Origin: Pseudomonadota bacterium
GTDB lineage: Bacteria; Pseudomonadota; Gammaproteobacteria; Burkholderiales; Burkholderiaceae_B
Direction of reading: 5' to 3'
DNA length: 64,000 bases
NCBI GenBank assembly: GCA_023388835.1
Contig: JAEWFK010000156.1
Span: 4,596-68,595 of the forward strand
Shown here: in pieces, positions 7,579-16,934 of the stretch
Layout: the number at the start of each line of letters is the position of its first letter
How positions within the stretch are numbered: the stretch's first letter is position 1
Program-made: the position numbers and the translations under genes
The notes under the pieces: generated by a model
Databases searched by the model: none
What the model was told of the DNA's origin: nothing
The model's input: only the letters and a program-made list of their open reading frames with translations

Positions 7579-7610
7579 ATGGCCCCGCGTCCCTGATTAT
7601 CTAGAGTAAA
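7551..7610 (+). repeat. 29-nt imperfect tandem duplication at the 3' end of the MBL gene
   Basis: Bases 7551-7579 and 7582-7610 match at 26 of 29 positions. The first copy encodes the last codons and stop of the MBL-fold gene (PRLPDYLE). The second copy, in another frame position after the stop, would read PRVPDYLE followed by a stop. Confidence 0.75.
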
Positions 7611-7692
7611 ACAACACCTCAGGGCCGTCCGGCCCGAAGCGCGCCCATACAAAAAGCGCAAGTAAACCCCTCTACGCTTCAGGAGCGTCAGC

Positions 7693-7950
7693 ATGAGAAG
7701 AAAAGCAACAAGCAAAGCAATGCTCGCCATTGCCATGGTGAGCCTGGGAGGCCTGGCCGCCTGCCAGTCTCCTTCGGGTCACAGCCAATCCCGCAATGCC
7801 GAGTTCAATTGCATCGCCGGCACCGTCGGCGGCGCCGTCATTGGCGGGCTGCTGGGCAGCACCATTGGCGGCGGGCGCGGGCGCACCGCGGCCACTGCGG
7901 TCGGAATCGGGGCCGGTGGCTACATCGGCAACACCATGGGCTGCAAATAA
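7693..7950 (+). CDS. Glycine-zipper outer-membrane lipoprotein (small, OsmB/17-kDa antigen-like)
   Basis: An 85-residue protein with a signal peptide and lipobox GLAAC (lipidated C24). The mature part carries a glycine-zipper pair, GTVGGAVIGGLLGSTIGG, as in rickettsial 17-kDa antigen and OsmB-like lipoproteins. Such proteins insert in or lie against the outer membrane and are often stress-linked. It is followed 13 bases later by the EF-hand protein gene and the two are probably cotranscribed. AGGAG lies 7 bases upstream of the ATG. Confidence 0.75.
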   Translation: MRRKATSKAMLAIAMVSLGGLAACQSPSGHSQSRNAEFNCIAGTVGGAVIGGLLGSTIGGGRGRTAATAVGIGAGGYIGNTMGCK

Positions 7951-7963
7951 AAGGGATGCCAAT

Positions 7964-8323
7964 ATGAAAACGTTAAAATTTCTGGCCATGACCCTTTTGC
8001 TGCTGAGTCCCGCCGCTGGCCAAGCTCAGGAATCAGGCAAGGGGTTCACCTATGAGCAGTTCCATCAGCTCGACACGGATCAGAACGGCACGATCAGCGA
8101 AGCCGAATACCGCCAATTCATGGATGGCGCGTTCAAGGAACTCGACGCCGACAAGAACAACAGCCTTGACGCCGCCGAAGCAGCAAACGTGCTCACGCCC
8201 GAGCAGTTTTCGGCAGTCGACGCCAACGTAAACGGCCGCATCAGCCGACAGGAATTCATTGACCAGGTCATGAGCGACTTTCACCGCAACGACCACGACA
8301 AGGACGGTGAGCTGCGGCCATAA
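7964..8323 (+). CDS. Secreted EF-hand calcium-binding protein
   Basis: A 119-residue protein with an N-terminal signal peptide (cleavage near GQAQ) and four EF-hand-like loops: DTDQNGTISEAE, DADKNNSLDAAE, DANVNGRISRQE and a partial C-terminal DHDKDGELRP. The first three have acidic or amide residues at the calcium-coordinating positions and a final Glu. The last lacks its terminal part. It is likely a periplasmic calcium sensor or buffer with unknown partners. The start is the ATG after GGGATGCCAAT. Confidence 0.8.
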   Translation: MKTLKFLAMTLLLLSPAAGQAQESGKGFTYEQFHQLDTDQNGTISEAEYRQFMDGAFKELDADKNNSLDAAEAANVLTPEQFSAVDANVNGRISRQEFIDQVMSDFHRNDHDKDGELRP

Positions 8324-8358
8324 TTGTCTACAGGCGCTTCAGGCTCATACTGACCCTT

Positions 8359-9270
8359 TTATTCGGGCTCTTCCAGCAGGTCTTCAAGGAAGCGCTCCAT
8401 GATGAGATTCTGTCGACGCCCATTCCGGGTGGCGGCGGCGATGGTCACGAGAAAGTTCATCTTTTCGGGGGCGAGCGCCGCCATCATTCCTTTGCCAACC
8501 CAGCCCGCGGCATAGTGGTCCGGCAGGAAGCCGATGTATTCACCGGTCAGAATAAGGAAGGCGATGGCCTCGCGGTCGCTCGCCTTGGCCACGCAGTCGA
8601 GCTCCCTGTACATCGCCTGCGCCTGCGTATTCATTCTGTAGCTGGGCGCGACTGCGGGAACTCCCGCCAGCTGCGAAGCAGAGACCTGGGCCGCCGACAA
8701 GAACAGGGGATGATCGCGGCTGCAGTAAAGCAAAGAGCGCTCTTCATACAACGGGTTGTATTGCAAGGCGCTAAGTGTGTTGATGAGCGGCAAGGCGCCC
8801 ACATGCAGACGCCCGTCGAGCAGCCCGCGCTCTATCTCGCCGGGCGTGCTCATGCTGATGTTCACCTGCACGTCGCTGCTTAACTGCCGCAGCCTGCGCA
8901 GCGCTTTGGTGATGCGCATCCTGGGTTGAGTGACCAGATTGTTCATCAGACCGATATTCAGTTCTCCGCGCAAGCACTGGTGGAGCTGATTGATCTCGCT
9001 GCGGAAATCCTCGATAGCCGCGAGCATGGCGGCAGACGCGCGCAAGACTTCGCGACCTTGGTCGGTCAGCGCAAAGCCCGCACGGCCACGCTGACATAGC
9101 CGCATTCCAAGACGCTTCTCGAGATCGCTCATGTGCAGACTGATGGCGGAGCGCGTGATGCCCAATGCACTTTCAGCGGCGGCGAAACCACCATATTCGG
9201 CCACCGCGGTGAACACGCGCAGCAGACGCAGATCGAAATCAGTGACCTGAGCGAGCGGGTCTCGTCTCAT
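8359..9270 (-). CDS. LysR-family transcriptional regulator
   Basis: A 303-residue LTTR. The N-terminal winged helix-turn-helix spans about residues 10-70 (FTAVAEYGGFAAAESALGIT... AISLHMSDLEKRLG). The rest forms the two-lobed co-inducer domain. It is transcribed divergently from the omega-aminotransferase at 9386, with 115 bases between the starts, the usual layout for an LTTR controlling its neighbour. The inducer is unknown, perhaps an amine or amino acid used by the aminotransferase. Confidence 0.88.
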   Translation of the reverse strand: MRRDPLAQVTDFDLRLLRVFTAVAEYGGFAAAESALGITRSAISLHMSDLEKRLGMRLCQRGRAGFALTDQGREVLRASAAMLAAIEDFRSEINQLHQCLRGELNIGLMNNLVTQPRMRITKALRRLRQLSSDVQVNISMSTPGEIERGLLDGRLHVGALPLINTLSALQYNPLYEERSLLYCSRDHPLFLSAAQVSASQLAGVPAVAPSYRMNTQAQAMYRELDCVAKASDREAIAFLILTGEYIGFLPDHYAAGWVGKGMMAALAPEKMNFLVTIAAATRNGRRQNLIMERFLEDLLEEPE

Positions 9271-9292
9271 TACGTGAGCCCCCGGATAACTA

Positions 9293-9305
9293 ATCTTTTA
9301 TAGAT
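9293..9305. promoter_or_regulatory. Candidate LysR binding dyad
   Basis: ATCT-N5-AGAT lies in the divergent intergenic region between the LysR gene and the aminotransferase, in AT-rich sequence. Position and short interrupted symmetry fit an LTTR box, but the match to T-N11-A is loose. Confidence 0.3.
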
Positions 9306-9385
9306 AGGAATTCTACTCACGCAAAAGCATGCGCATAATAGGGGGAATTGCCCCCGCCCTTCTCTTCTCTTATCTGGAGATGAAC

Positions 9386-10732
9386 ATGAACTTTCCGGCA
9401 TTTGAACCCGTCGGCCTGGTCGAATCGCTCAACCTGCGCTCCCACTGGATTCCCTTCAGCGCCAATCGCGCCTTCCATAAGGACCCTCGCATCATCGTCG
9501 GTGCGCAAGGCAATTGGTTCTACGATAACAAGGGCCGCAAGATATTCGACGGCCTCTCGGGGCTTTGGACCTGCGGCGCAGGCCACGGCCGGAAAGAGAT
9601 CCAGGAAGCGGTGGCAAAGCAGCTGGGCACGCTCGACTACGCGCCGGCCTTCCAGTTCGCCCATCCCCTGTCCTTCCAGCTCGCCGAGAAAATCGTGACG
9701 CTGATGCCCCAGGGTCTCAATCACGTCTTCTTCACGAATTCCGGTTCAGAAGCAGCCGATACTGCCGTCAAGATGGCACGCGCATACTGGCGCTTGAAAG
9801 GCCAGCCGAGCAAAACCAAAATGATCGGACGGGCTCGCGGCTACCACGGCGTGAACGTGGCGGGCACCAGCCTGGGCGGCATTGGGGGCAACCGCAAGAT
9901 GTTCGGGTCGCTGATGGACGTCGATCACCTGCCTCACACGCTGCAGGCCGACGCCGCATTCTCGCGCGGGCAACCTGAAAAAGGCGGTGTAGCGCTGGCT
10001 GATGAACTGCTCAAGCTTATCGAGCTGCACGATGCCTCGAATATCGCGGCAGTGATCGTCGAGCCGATGTCCGGTTCCGCGGGCGTGATCGTTCCGCCGC
10101 AGGGATACCTGAAGCGCCTGCGGGAAATCTGCGACCAGCACGGCATTCTGCTGATCTTCGACGAAGTCATCACCGCCTTCGGTCGCCTTGGCAAGACCAC
10201 GGGCTCGGAGTTCTTCGGCGTGACGCCAGACATCATGAACATCGCCAAGCAGGTGACGAACGGCGCCGTTCCCATGGGCGGTGTCGTGGCCAGCAGCGAG
10301 ATCTACGACACCTTCATGAACCAGGCCGCACCCGAACACGCGGTCGAATTCACGCACGGCTATACCTACTCCGCTCACCCCGTGGCGTGCGCGGCCGGCA
10401 TCGCTACGCTTGACCTGCTTGATCGCGACAACCTTATCCAGCGCGCCGCCGAACTCATTCCGCATTTCGAGAACTCGCTGCACGCGCTCAAGGGCAGTCC
10501 CAATGTGATCGACATCCGCAACTGCGGCCTGGGCGGCGCCATCCAACTTGCACCGCGCGACGGGGACGCCACGATCCGTTCCTACGAAGCGGGGCTCGAC
10601 CTCTGGGAAAAGGGCTTCTACGTGCGGTTCGGTGGCGACACCCTGCAGTTCGGGCCGACCTTCACCACCAGCCCTCAGGAACTCGACAGCCTGTTCGACG
10701 CGGTGGGCGAAACCTTGAAGAAGCTGGCCTGA
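9386..10732 (+). CDS. Class III omega-aminotransferase (beta-alanine:pyruvate type)
   Basis: A 448-residue PLP enzyme with GSEAADTAVKMARAYW, IFDEVITAFGR (D259 contacts the PLP nitrogen) and K288 in NIAKQVTNG forming the Schiff base. TGGAG is 6 bases before ATG 9386, which excludes the earlier ATG at 9380. The family moves an amino group from omega-amino acids or amines (beta-alanine, 3-aminoisobutyrate, aromatic amines) to pyruvate. Close sequence similarity to beta-alanine:pyruvate transaminases (GNWFYDNKGRKIFDGLSGLW) suggests that role. It is probably controlled by the divergent LysR regulator. Confidence 0.88.
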   Translation: MNFPAFEPVGLVESLNLRSHWIPFSANRAFHKDPRIIVGAQGNWFYDNKGRKIFDGLSGLWTCGAGHGRKEIQEAVAKQLGTLDYAPAFQFAHPLSFQLAEKIVTLMPQGLNHVFFTNSGSEAADTAVKMARAYWRLKGQPSKTKMIGRARGYHGVNVAGTSLGGIGGNRKMFGSLMDVDHLPHTLQADAAFSRGQPEKGGVALADELLKLIELHDASNIAAVIVEPMSGSAGVIVPPQGYLKRLREICDQHGILLIFDEVITAFGRLGKTTGSEFFGVTPDIMNIAKQVTNGAVPMGGVVASSEIYDTFMNQAAPEHAVEFTHGYTYSAHPVACAAGIATLDLLDRDNLIQRAAELIPHFENSLHALKGSPNVIDIRNCGLGGAIQLAPRDGDATIRSYEAGLDLWEKGFYVRFGGDTLQFGPTFTTSPQELDSLFDAVGETLKKLA

Positions 10733-10744
10733 GATCGGCCTCCA

Positions 10745-11677
10745 TCAGGATCCGGTCTGCGGCAACAGATGCAGCCCGGTGCGCCTGACAAAATCCGCGT
10801 AAGTAATCGGCGGCCCGGCTACAGCGTCCGGGCCGTTTTCCTGCCAATGCACCCAGTTACGCCCTGTCGCGGCATCGTGCACCACCTTGTATAGATGCTC
10901 CGGGACGGCCACGCGGCCCTCCCCTATCGTACGCGGCTTATCGCTGTACACCGGGCCTGTGAAGACGTAGACATCACCGCGGGCGCGTAGGACGTACTTG
11001 CGCGTGTCCTGCTCAATGCGATTCCACGCGCCGGCATTGTGCACCTGGTGCTGCGGCACCATATTCGCCAACGAAAAGCTCTGAGCCATGGCTTGTGCAT
11101 CGTGCATATCGCCCGCTGCAGCCATATGGCCGCGCGAGTAACCAGAGCCACGATAGTCGGAGAGTTCGGCGCGCTCGGCGACAGGCAGGCGGGCTTCGGC
11201 ATAGAAGCGGTCCGTACGATCTATATCCCTGGCCTGCTCAATCATCCGCCGGTTCAAGCGCTGCGCCACGAACACCGGGGTCTTAGTCCGCCCGCCGTGC
11301 AGGATAGCGAACGAGCTGAAACAGAGCTCGCGCAAGGCGGCGCCCGACGGAACCAGAGGCGGGCGTCCTTCCGGAAAAAATTGTCTGCACTGCGCGAAGC
11401 TCGTTTGTGCATACAACCCTGTCGACGCCACCGGCGTCGCCGGCGGCTGCTCCTGCGGCCAGGCCCATTGCGCCAGCAACGGTTCGATGGGAATGCCGTC
11501 GCGCCACAGGCCGTCGTCGCGCCACTGCGGATTCAACGCGCAGCTGGCGATACTGAAGGCGGACACCGCGGAAAGGCTGAAGGCCCTTAGAAAGCGCTTG
11601 AAGTTCCCGGAGGGCGGACGGCGGGACTTTGATGGGGCACGGCGACTGCGGGGGGCTGACTTTTTGTTGCGTGACAT
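10745..11677 (-). CDS. DNA/RNA non-specific endonuclease (NUC/EndA family)
   Basis: A 310-residue protein with a basic N-terminus (about 35 residues) followed by a hydrophobic segment, AFSLSAVSAFSIASC, that could act as a signal or lipobox-like anchor. The catalytic motif SRGHMAAAGDM corresponds to the family DRGH motif with Ser replacing Asp; its His is the likely base. The metal-site Asn region HNAGAWNRIEQ follows. VFTGP is also typical. It should cleave DNA and RNA in the periplasm or outside the cell. The Ser-for-Asp change also occurs in some family members and need not inactivate it. Confidence 0.82.
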   Translation of the reverse strand: MSRNKKSAPRSRRAPSKSRRPPSGNFKRFLRAFSLSAVSAFSIASCALNPQWRDDGLWRDGIPIEPLLAQWAWPQEQPPATPVASTGLYAQTSFAQCRQFFPEGRPPLVPSGAALRELCFSSFAILHGGRTKTPVFVAQRLNRRMIEQARDIDRTDRFYAEARLPVAERAELSDYRGSGYSRGHMAAAGDMHDAQAMAQSFSLANMVPQHQVHNAGAWNRIEQDTRKYVLRARGDVYVFTGPVYSDKPRTIGEGRVAVPEHLYKVVHDAATGRNWVHWQENGPDAVAGPPITYADFVRRTGLHLLPQTGS

Positions 11678-11827
11678 GCTGCGAATATCGTGGGGCTACG
11701 TCCGGCGCAAGCGGGCTGCCGGGCCAACGATTGTATGAAATGTCCCGGGGAACGTCCCAGCCGAGCGCGTCATCGCAACGGGAGTTGCAGGGCCGCGTTG
11801 CGGCGCCGGAGGGGCGGGCCGAAAGCG

Positions 11828-11869
11828 CAAAAAAAGGCCGAACCCAATGTTTCAGAGGGTCCGGCCTTG
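11828..11869 (-). terminator. Rho-independent terminator of the cold-shock gene
   Basis: On the minus strand a long GC-rich stem (AAGGCCGGACCC pairing with GGGTTCGGCCTT) ends in a run of seven T residues. It lies 44 bases past the stop of the cold-shock gene. Confidence 0.8.
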
Positions 11870-11912
11870 CCTGGTCACTCTATCGGCTCGCCCGTTGAGG
11901 CGAGCGGAGCGA

Positions 11913-12122
11913 TCAAAGCACTTGAATGTTTGACGCTTGGGGGCCTTTCTGCCCTTGCGTTGCTACGAACGAGACTCGCTGGTTTTCTTCGAGGGTCTTA
12001 TGGCCGGAACCTTGAATTTCGCTGTAGTGCGCGAAGAGGTCCTTGCCACCGGATTCGGGCATGATGAAGCCGAATCCCTTGTCATTGTTGAACCACTTCA
12101 CGATACCGATTTCTGTTTTCAA
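11913..12122 (-). CDS. Cold-shock protein, CspA family
   Basis: A 69-residue single cold-shock domain with RNP1-like KGFGFI and RNP2-like DLFAHYSEI. It binds single-stranded RNA/DNA and melts mRNA structure in the cold. No ATG fits: the frame begins with TTG at 12122, with AGGA eight bases upstream, giving [11 protein letters not shown]. That is a canonical N-terminus for the family. TTG would lower translation and is unusual for this gene. A leader of up to about 200 bases precedes it before the next plus-strand gene. Confidence 0.9.
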   Translation of the reverse strand: MKTEIGIVKWFNNDKGFGFIMPESGGKDLFAHYSEIQGSGHKTLEENQRVSFVATQGQKGPQASNIQVL

Positions 12123-12325
12123 TGTGTATGTCCTAAGTAGAAGGGAAGAATATCCCCAGCACCACTATGGGACACCGGCAGCGATAAGGCCAGCGCAGTT
12201 ACCAATTAAAGCGTTTCACGGTCAGGGGAAATGGGAACAGTGTGGCGGAGGCTGTCCGCGAACGAAGGGCTGGCATCGGACTTGCGAGCCCGCTGCCCGA
12301 GCAGACGTCCAAACAAGGAGATTCC

Positions 12326-12547
12326 ATGAAAACCCAAATTCAATTCAGGCAGATCGACGGAGACAACGGTGTCGCCCTGATTCATGGCCCCGTTGCCAGT
12401 CTCGAGCAAGCGAAGCGCGAACTGGCCAACAAGCTCAATCTGCCCGCCATGGACGCCGCACAAGGGGACCGCGAAAATATTGATGAGCGATTACACCGCG
12501 GAGGCATCGAACCGACTTCGATCACCTTCGATCAAATCAGCGAGTGA
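12326..12547 (+). CDS. Small conserved hypothetical protein, 73 residues
   Basis: It starts at ATG 12326 with AGGAG nine bases upstream, so translation is likely. The product (MKTQIQFRQIDGDNG...) is soluble and acidic, with a helical middle EQAKRELANKLNLP and C-terminal ITFDQISE. I recognise no named domain and no export signal. It lies between the cold-shock gene (divergent) and tRNA-Ser (convergent), so it stands alone. Confidence 0.6.
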   Translation: MKTQIQFRQIDGDNGVALIHGPVASLEQAKRELANKLNLPAMDAAQGDRENIDERLHRGGIEPTSITFDQISE

Positions 12548-12600
12548 TCCGCAAGCCGCGTCTCGCGCGGCCGGAATTCCATGATCGCCGTGGGCGTGAG

Positions 12601-12632
12601 AAAATAAAAAATCCCTGCCTAGGCAGGGATTT
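12601..12632 (-). terminator. Rho-independent terminator of tRNA-Ser
   Basis: A perfect 24-base palindrome, AAATCCCTGCCT/AGGCAGGGATTT (12609-12632), precedes a T-rich tract read on the minus strand (12601-12610). It sits 14 bases beyond the tRNA 3' end. Confidence 0.85.
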
Positions 12633-12645
12633 GCACCAGATATTC

Positions 12646-12738
12646 TGGCGGAGACGGAGGGATTCGAACCCTCGATACGGGTATAAGCCGTATGCTCCCT
12701 TAGCAGGGGAGTACCTTCAACCACTCGGCCACGTCTCC
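12646..12738 (-). tRNA. tRNA-Ser (GCT)
   Basis: A 93-nt tRNA with GGAGACG/CGTCTCC acceptor stem, the long variable arm of serine tRNAs, anticodon GCT in the CTGCTAA loop, T-loop GGTTCGAATCC and encoded CCA. It reads AGC/AGU codons. It is downstream of lysC on the same strand. Confidence 0.97.
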
Positions 12739-12790
12739 TAATAAGACCGCAATTCTAGCACGATATTTTGTGCATGTGCGGTCGTACCGC

Positions 12791-14065
12791 TCAGGCTTCG
12801 CTGACCGCGCCGGTGGCTTCTTTGTCGAGGCCGAATGCCTTGTGCAGAGCGCGCACGGCCAGTTCCATGTACTTGTCGTCGATGACCACCGAGGTCTTGA
12901 TCTCGCTGGTGCTGATCATCTGAATATTGATGCCCTCTTCGGACAGGGTACGGAACATGCGGCTGGCGACGCCAACGTGGCTGCGCATCCCGATGCCCAC
13001 AATCGAGACCTTGCAGACTTTATCATCGGCGACGATCTCCTTCGCGCCGACTGCCGGGCCAACCTGGTTCTTCAGCAGTTCCAACGTGCGCGCAAAGTCG
13101 TTACGGTTCACCGTGAACGAAAAATCGGTGGTGCCTTCCACAGACTGATTCTGCAGAATCATGTCCACATCGATATTCGCGGCGGCTACCGGCCCCAGGA
13201 TGGAATAGGCCACGCCGGGCTTGTCGGGCACGGTCAGCAAGGTGAATTTCGCTTCATCGCGGCTGAAGGCAATGCCCGAAACGACGGCGTGTTCCATTTT
13301 CTGGTCTTCCTCGAAAGTAATGAGTGTGCCCGAGGACATTTCTTCTTCGAGCGAAATCTTGGGATCGGTCAGAGACGACAGCACGCGCACGGGAACACGA
13401 TACTTGCCGGCGAATTCAACCGAACGAATCTGCAGGACCTTGGATCCCAGCGAAGCCATCTCGAGCATTTCCTCGAAGGAAACGACGTTCATGCGCCGCG
13501 CTTCAGGGACGACACGTGGATCTGTTGTATAGACGCCGTCGACATCGGTGAAGATCAGGCATTCGTCTGCCTTCAGTGCAGCGGCCACCGCCACTGCGGA
13601 CGTATCCGAACCGCCACGACCCAGTGTGGTGATGTTGCCGTCATCGTCGATGCCCTGAAAGCCGGTCACGATGACGACACGGCCCGCGTCAAGGTCCGCC
13701 TGGATGCGAACGCCGTCGATCGAGTTGATACGAGCCTTGGTGAAGGACGAATCAGTGCGCACAGGCACTTGCCAGCCCGTATAGCTGCGTGCGGGTGTGC
13801 CACAGCCTTGCAGGGCCAGGGCAAGCAATGCGCTGCTGGCTTGTTCGCCCGTGGCGGCCAGCTGATCGAGCTCGCGGCCGTCCGGCTGATCGCTGATTTC
13901 CTTGGCCAAGCCCAGCAGGCGATTGGTCTCTCCCGACATGGCGGAAGGCACAACGACGACCTGGTGGCCGGCTGCATGCCATTTGGCCACGCGGCGCGCC
14001 ACGTTCTTTATGCGCTCGACGGAGCCCATGGAGGTGCCGCCATACTTATGAACGATCAGGGACAT
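12791..14065 (-). CDS. lysC: Aspartate kinase
   Basis: A 424-residue protein that phosphorylates aspartate, the first step to lysine, threonine and methionine. The kinase domain starts with [10 protein letters not shown] and includes the [10 protein letters not shown] segment. Two ACT domains follow (about 265-420), where lysine/threonine feedback binds. Length fits the alpha-type enzyme. No internal beta-subunit start was examined in detail. The pathway partner dapA lies at 53.8-54.7 kb. I saw no lysine riboswitch in the short upstream gap. Confidence 0.95.
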   Translation of the reverse strand: MSLIVHKYGGTSMGSVERIKNVARRVAKWHAAGHQVVVVPSAMSGETNRLLGLAKEISDQPDGRELDQLAATGEQASSALLALALQGCGTPARSYTGWQVPVRTDSSFTKARINSIDGVRIQADLDAGRVVIVTGFQGIDDDGNITTLGRGGSDTSAVAVAAALKADECLIFTDVDGVYTTDPRVVPEARRMNVVSFEEMLEMASLGSKVLQIRSVEFAGKYRVPVRVLSSLTDPKISLEEEMSSGTLITFEEDQKMEHAVVSGIAFSRDEAKFTLLTVPDKPGVAYSILGPVAAANIDVDMILQNQSVEGTTDFSFTVNRNDFARTLELLKNQVGPAVGAKEIVADDKVCKVSIVGIGMRSHVGVASRMFRTLSEEGINIQMISTSEIKTSVVIDDKYMELAVRALHKAFGLDKEATGAVSEA

Positions 14066-14151
14066 CTTCTACTCTGGGTGAATGGACACTGCTCGAAGAC
14101 GCGTCTCGCGCCGGCAGGTATCCGAAGGTCGGATAGAGAAACCTTCGTATT

Positions 14152-15264
14152 CTACCGACTTTCGTCAGTGTCGTTTGAACGCGACAGTCGGACTCTGCCG
14201 CGTACACAGGAGATCCAGCGCCCTTCGTGGCGCAGGCGCATGCTGCGATCGTGGCCCAGAGCGTGTAGGCCGCGCAGTTGGCGGCAGAGCTCCTGCATTC
14301 GTGCGTCGGAGGGGGCACGCAGGCCGTGCAATGCCAGCCAGTGGCGCAATGCCAGCACCTGCCGCTGCGCGCCTAGCTTCCGCCAGGCGTCGAGACAGAA
14401 ATCTTCTCCCCCTGGCGACAAATCCAGCCGCGCCAGATCTTCGGCAGCGATCTCTTCTGCAAGCATCGCCAGATCTCGGGCCTGGCGTGCGTGGCGCGCA
14501 AGGATTCCGCGCCAAGCGGGCCAGCGTTCGTCAAGCACGGGCGAGAGCCGGCGGCGCACTGCGCCGCGTGTGTAGGCCTCATCCACATTGGTCGGGTCGT
14601 CCACGGCTTCCCAGCCGGTGCGGGCGGTGTACTCGCGGGCCGCAGCCATAATGCAAGCCCTGTCCACATCGAGCCAGGGGCGTATATAGATCAGCCCATC
14701 GCGTTCGGCCCGGGGCGCCATGGCGGCCAGGCCAGTGGGCCCAGATCCACGCAGAAGTCGCAACAGCACGGTCTCAGATTGGTCGTTGCGATGGTGAGCC
14801 AGAAAAACATGAGTAACGTCGGTCGCCGCCGCGAGACGCTTCAGGCCGGCATAGCGCGCCTCGCGTGCCGCCGCTTCGACGCCTTTGCCCGAATGTTGTA
14901 CGACATCGACGCGCAGGCTGTGGCACGGGACACGCAAGCCGGCAGCAAGCCGATGAGCCTGGGCCAGCCATGCGTCGGCAGGCTCCTGCAGCCCATGATG
15001 GATATGAAAACAATGCAGCTCGATGCCGGCACGGCTTCTGGCCACGACGGCCGCATGCACGGCCAGCATGGCCGAATCAGCACCACCGCTCAGGGCGACC
15101 GCCACCCGCAGTGGAGCGGGCGCCGGCAGACCAGTGAAAGGGTCCCTCGGGGGTAAGAAAGACGTACCCGCGGCGCGCGCTTTCGACAGGCCGGCCAGCG
15201 CATCCCGCAGAGGGGCCAGCAATTGCGGCGCCCCGTAATCGGCAGGCAGATACGAGTCCGGCAT
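14152..15264 (-). CDS. tilS: tRNA(Ile)-lysidine synthase
   Basis: A 370-residue PP-loop ATPase with SGGADS near residue 60. It converts C34 of tRNA-Ile(CAU) to lysidine using ATP and lysine, so that AUA is read as isoleucine. HHGLQEPAD and LAHHRNDQSETVLLRLLRGSG are further family signatures, and a shorter C-terminal substrate-binding part follows. It is essential in most bacteria. The gene lies 7 bases after accA on the same strand and is probably cotranscribed with it. Confidence 0.93.
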   Translation of the reverse strand: MPDSYLPADYGAPQLLAPLRDALAGLSKARAAGTSFLPPRDPFTGLPAPAPLRVAVALSGGADSAMLAVHAAVVARSRAGIELHCFHIHHGLQEPADAWLAQAHRLAAGLRVPCHSLRVDVVQHSGKGVEAAAREARYAGLKRLAAATDVTHVFLAHHRNDQSETVLLRLLRGSGPTGLAAMAPRAERDGLIYIRPWLDVDRACIMAAAREYTARTGWEAVDDPTNVDEAYTRGAVRRRLSPVLDERWPAWRGILARHARQARDLAMLAEEIAAEDLARLDLSPGGEDFCLDAWRKLGAQRQVLALRHWLALHGLRAPSDARMQELCRQLRGLHALGHDRSMRLRHEGRWISCVRGRVRLSRSNDTDESR

Positions 15265-15271
15265 GTCGGCG

Positions 15272-16237
15272 TCAGCCGTTGGTTTCGGTAAACCGCCCGT
15301 AAGACATCAGTCGCTGCAGGCGCTGGTCGATGAGTTCTTCGGGGGTCATGCCTGAGACCTGGCGCAGGGAGTCGGACAGCGCACGGTTCAGCTGACGCGC
15401 CATCATGACGGGATCGCGGTGCGCGCCGCCGACGGGTTCGTTCACGATACGATCAATAAGGCCGAGGTCTTTGAGCCGCGTCGCCGTGATGGCAAGCGCT
15501 TCCGCGGCGACAGAGGCTTTGTCGGCGCTGCGCCAGAGGATGGATGCGCAGCCTTCCGGAGAGATCACGGCATAAGTGGAATATTGGAGCATCATCACTA
15601 CGTCGCCCACGGCAATGGCCAGGGCGCCGCCCGAGCCGCCTTCGCCGATGATGGTGGTAATGATGGGCACCTTCAGTTCCGCCATGGCGTACAAGTTGTG
15701 GCCGATGGCTTCAGACTGACCGCGCTCTTCGGCGCCGATACCGGGATATGCGCCCGGCGTGTCGACGAAGGTGAAGATGGGAAGCTGAAATTTTTCGGCG
15801 AGCCGCATGAGGCGCAAGGCCTTGCGATAGCCTTCGGGGCGAGGCATCCCGAAGTTCCGCATGGCGCGTTCCTTGGTGTCGCGCCCTTTCTGGTGGCCGA
15901 TGATCATGCAAGGCGTGCCATTGAAGCGCGCCAGCCCGCCGACGATGGAGCGGTCATCCGCGTACATGCGGTCGCCATGCAACTCGTGAAAGTCGGTGAA
16001 GATTTCACGAACGTAGTCGAGCGTATAGGGCCGTTGCGGGTGACGGGCCACCAGCGCGGTCTGCCAAGGAGTGAGCTTGGCATAGATGCTCTTGGCCAGC
16101 GCCGTGTTCTTCTGTTGCAGGCGGCTGATTTCGTCAGAAATGTCTACGGCCGAATCCGACTGCACGAACCTGAGCTGCTCTATCTTGCTTTCAAGCTCCG
16201 CCAGGGGCTGCTCGAATTCGAGGAATGTATTACGCAT
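15272..16237 (-). CDS. accA: Acetyl-CoA carboxylase carboxyltransferase, alpha subunit
   Basis: The 321-residue length and sequence match AccA throughout: N-terminal [41 protein letters not shown], and [12 protein letters not shown]. With AccD it forms the carboxyltransferase that moves carboxyl from biotin-BCCP to acetyl-CoA in fatty-acid synthesis. It leads directly into tilS, a common order in betaproteobacteria. The biotin synthase gene lies at 62.7 kb. Confidence 0.97.
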   Translation of the reverse strand: MRNTFLEFEQPLAELESKIEQLRFVQSDSAVDISDEISRLQQKNTALAKSIYAKLTPWQTALVARHPQRPYTLDYVREIFTDFHELHGDRMYADDRSIVGGLARFNGTPCMIIGHQKGRDTKERAMRNFGMPRPEGYRKALRLMRLAEKFQLPIFTFVDTPGAYPGIGAEERGQSEAIGHNLYAMAELKVPIITTIIGEGGSGGALAIAVGDVVMMLQYSTYAVISPEGCASILWRSADKASVAAEALAITATRLKDLGLIDRIVNEPVGGAHRDPVMMARQLNRALSDSLRQVSGMTPEELIDQRLQRLMSYGRFTETNG

Positions 16238-16271
16238 ACGAAATTGATATCCAGGTTTTGGCTACGCCGAC

Positions 16272-16922
16272 TCAGTACTGCACCGCAGCGGTATCCAGGC
16301 TACGCCACAAGAACCATGTGGCGACCGTCCGCCAGGGTGCCCAGGCCTGCGCCACTTCGCGCGCTTCGAATCGCGAAACCGGCTCCCCACTGAAATAGTG
16401 TAGCGAAATTGCCTTGAGCAGGCGCGAATCATCGAGCGGAAGGATATCCGCGCGCTGCAGATGGAATATGAGGAACATCTCGGCGGTCCAGCGGCCGATA
16501 CCGCGAATCGCACACAGTTCCGCGACCACAGCTTCGTCGTCCATGTCGCCCCACCGTGCCGGCTGGACCTTTTTTTCGGCGAAATGCGAAGCCAGGTCGG
16601 TAATGTACTCGGCCTTGCGCTTGGGCAGACCCGCCAGGGTGGCGTCTTCAGCGGCCAGCTTCAGGACGGCGCGCGGGGCGGGATTGCGGCCGCAGACGGA
16701 GGTAAAACGCGACCATGCCGCATCGGCCGCCTTGATCGAGCTTTGATGGCCGATCAGGGCTCGCGCCAGCGTCACGAAGGGCGCGCCCGGAGCAGCGAGC
16801 CAGCCGTCCGGGTATTGAGGGATGATCTTGCGAAGGATGCGGTCGCGCTCAACAAGCGCGGCCACGGCTTCGTCCCAGTAGTCGGGCTTGCCGTCATCGG
16901 GCACGGAAAGAGTTTGCGGCAT
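16272..16922 (-). CDS. DNA-3-methyladenine glycosylase II-like (HhH-GPD family)
   Basis: A 216-residue HhH-GPD glycosylase. The helix-hairpin-helix LCAIRGIGRWTAEMFLIF and the catalytic Asp in DILPLDDSRL are both present. It lacks the N-terminal TBP-like domain of E. coli AlkA, which matches the shorter AlkA/Mag-like proteins. It should remove alkylated purines as part of base excision repair. It is 12 bases downstream of cysS and is followed 34 bases on by accA, so the four genes read as one minus-strand unit. Confidence 0.88.
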   Translation of the reverse strand: MPQTLSVPDDGKPDYWDEAVAALVERDRILRKIIPQYPDGWLAAPGAPFVTLARALIGHQSSIKAADAAWSRFTSVCGRNPAPRAVLKLAAEDATLAGLPKRKAEYITDLASHFAEKKVQPARWGDMDDEAVVAELCAIRGIGRWTAEMFLIFHLQRADILPLDDSRLLKAISLHYFSGEPVSRFEAREVAQAWAPWRTVATWFLWRSLDTAAVQY

Positions 16923-16934
16923 GTCTCTACCCTA

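Noticed and set aside
12791..14151. Lysine riboswitch before lysC
   Set aside because: The 86-base gap between tilS and lysC is too short for the class and shows no conserved core.
12770..14575. A 601-codon plus-strand open frame opposite lysC and tilS
   Set aside because: It runs antisense to two well-identified genes, has no recognisable domain, and long antisense frames are common in GC-rich DNA.
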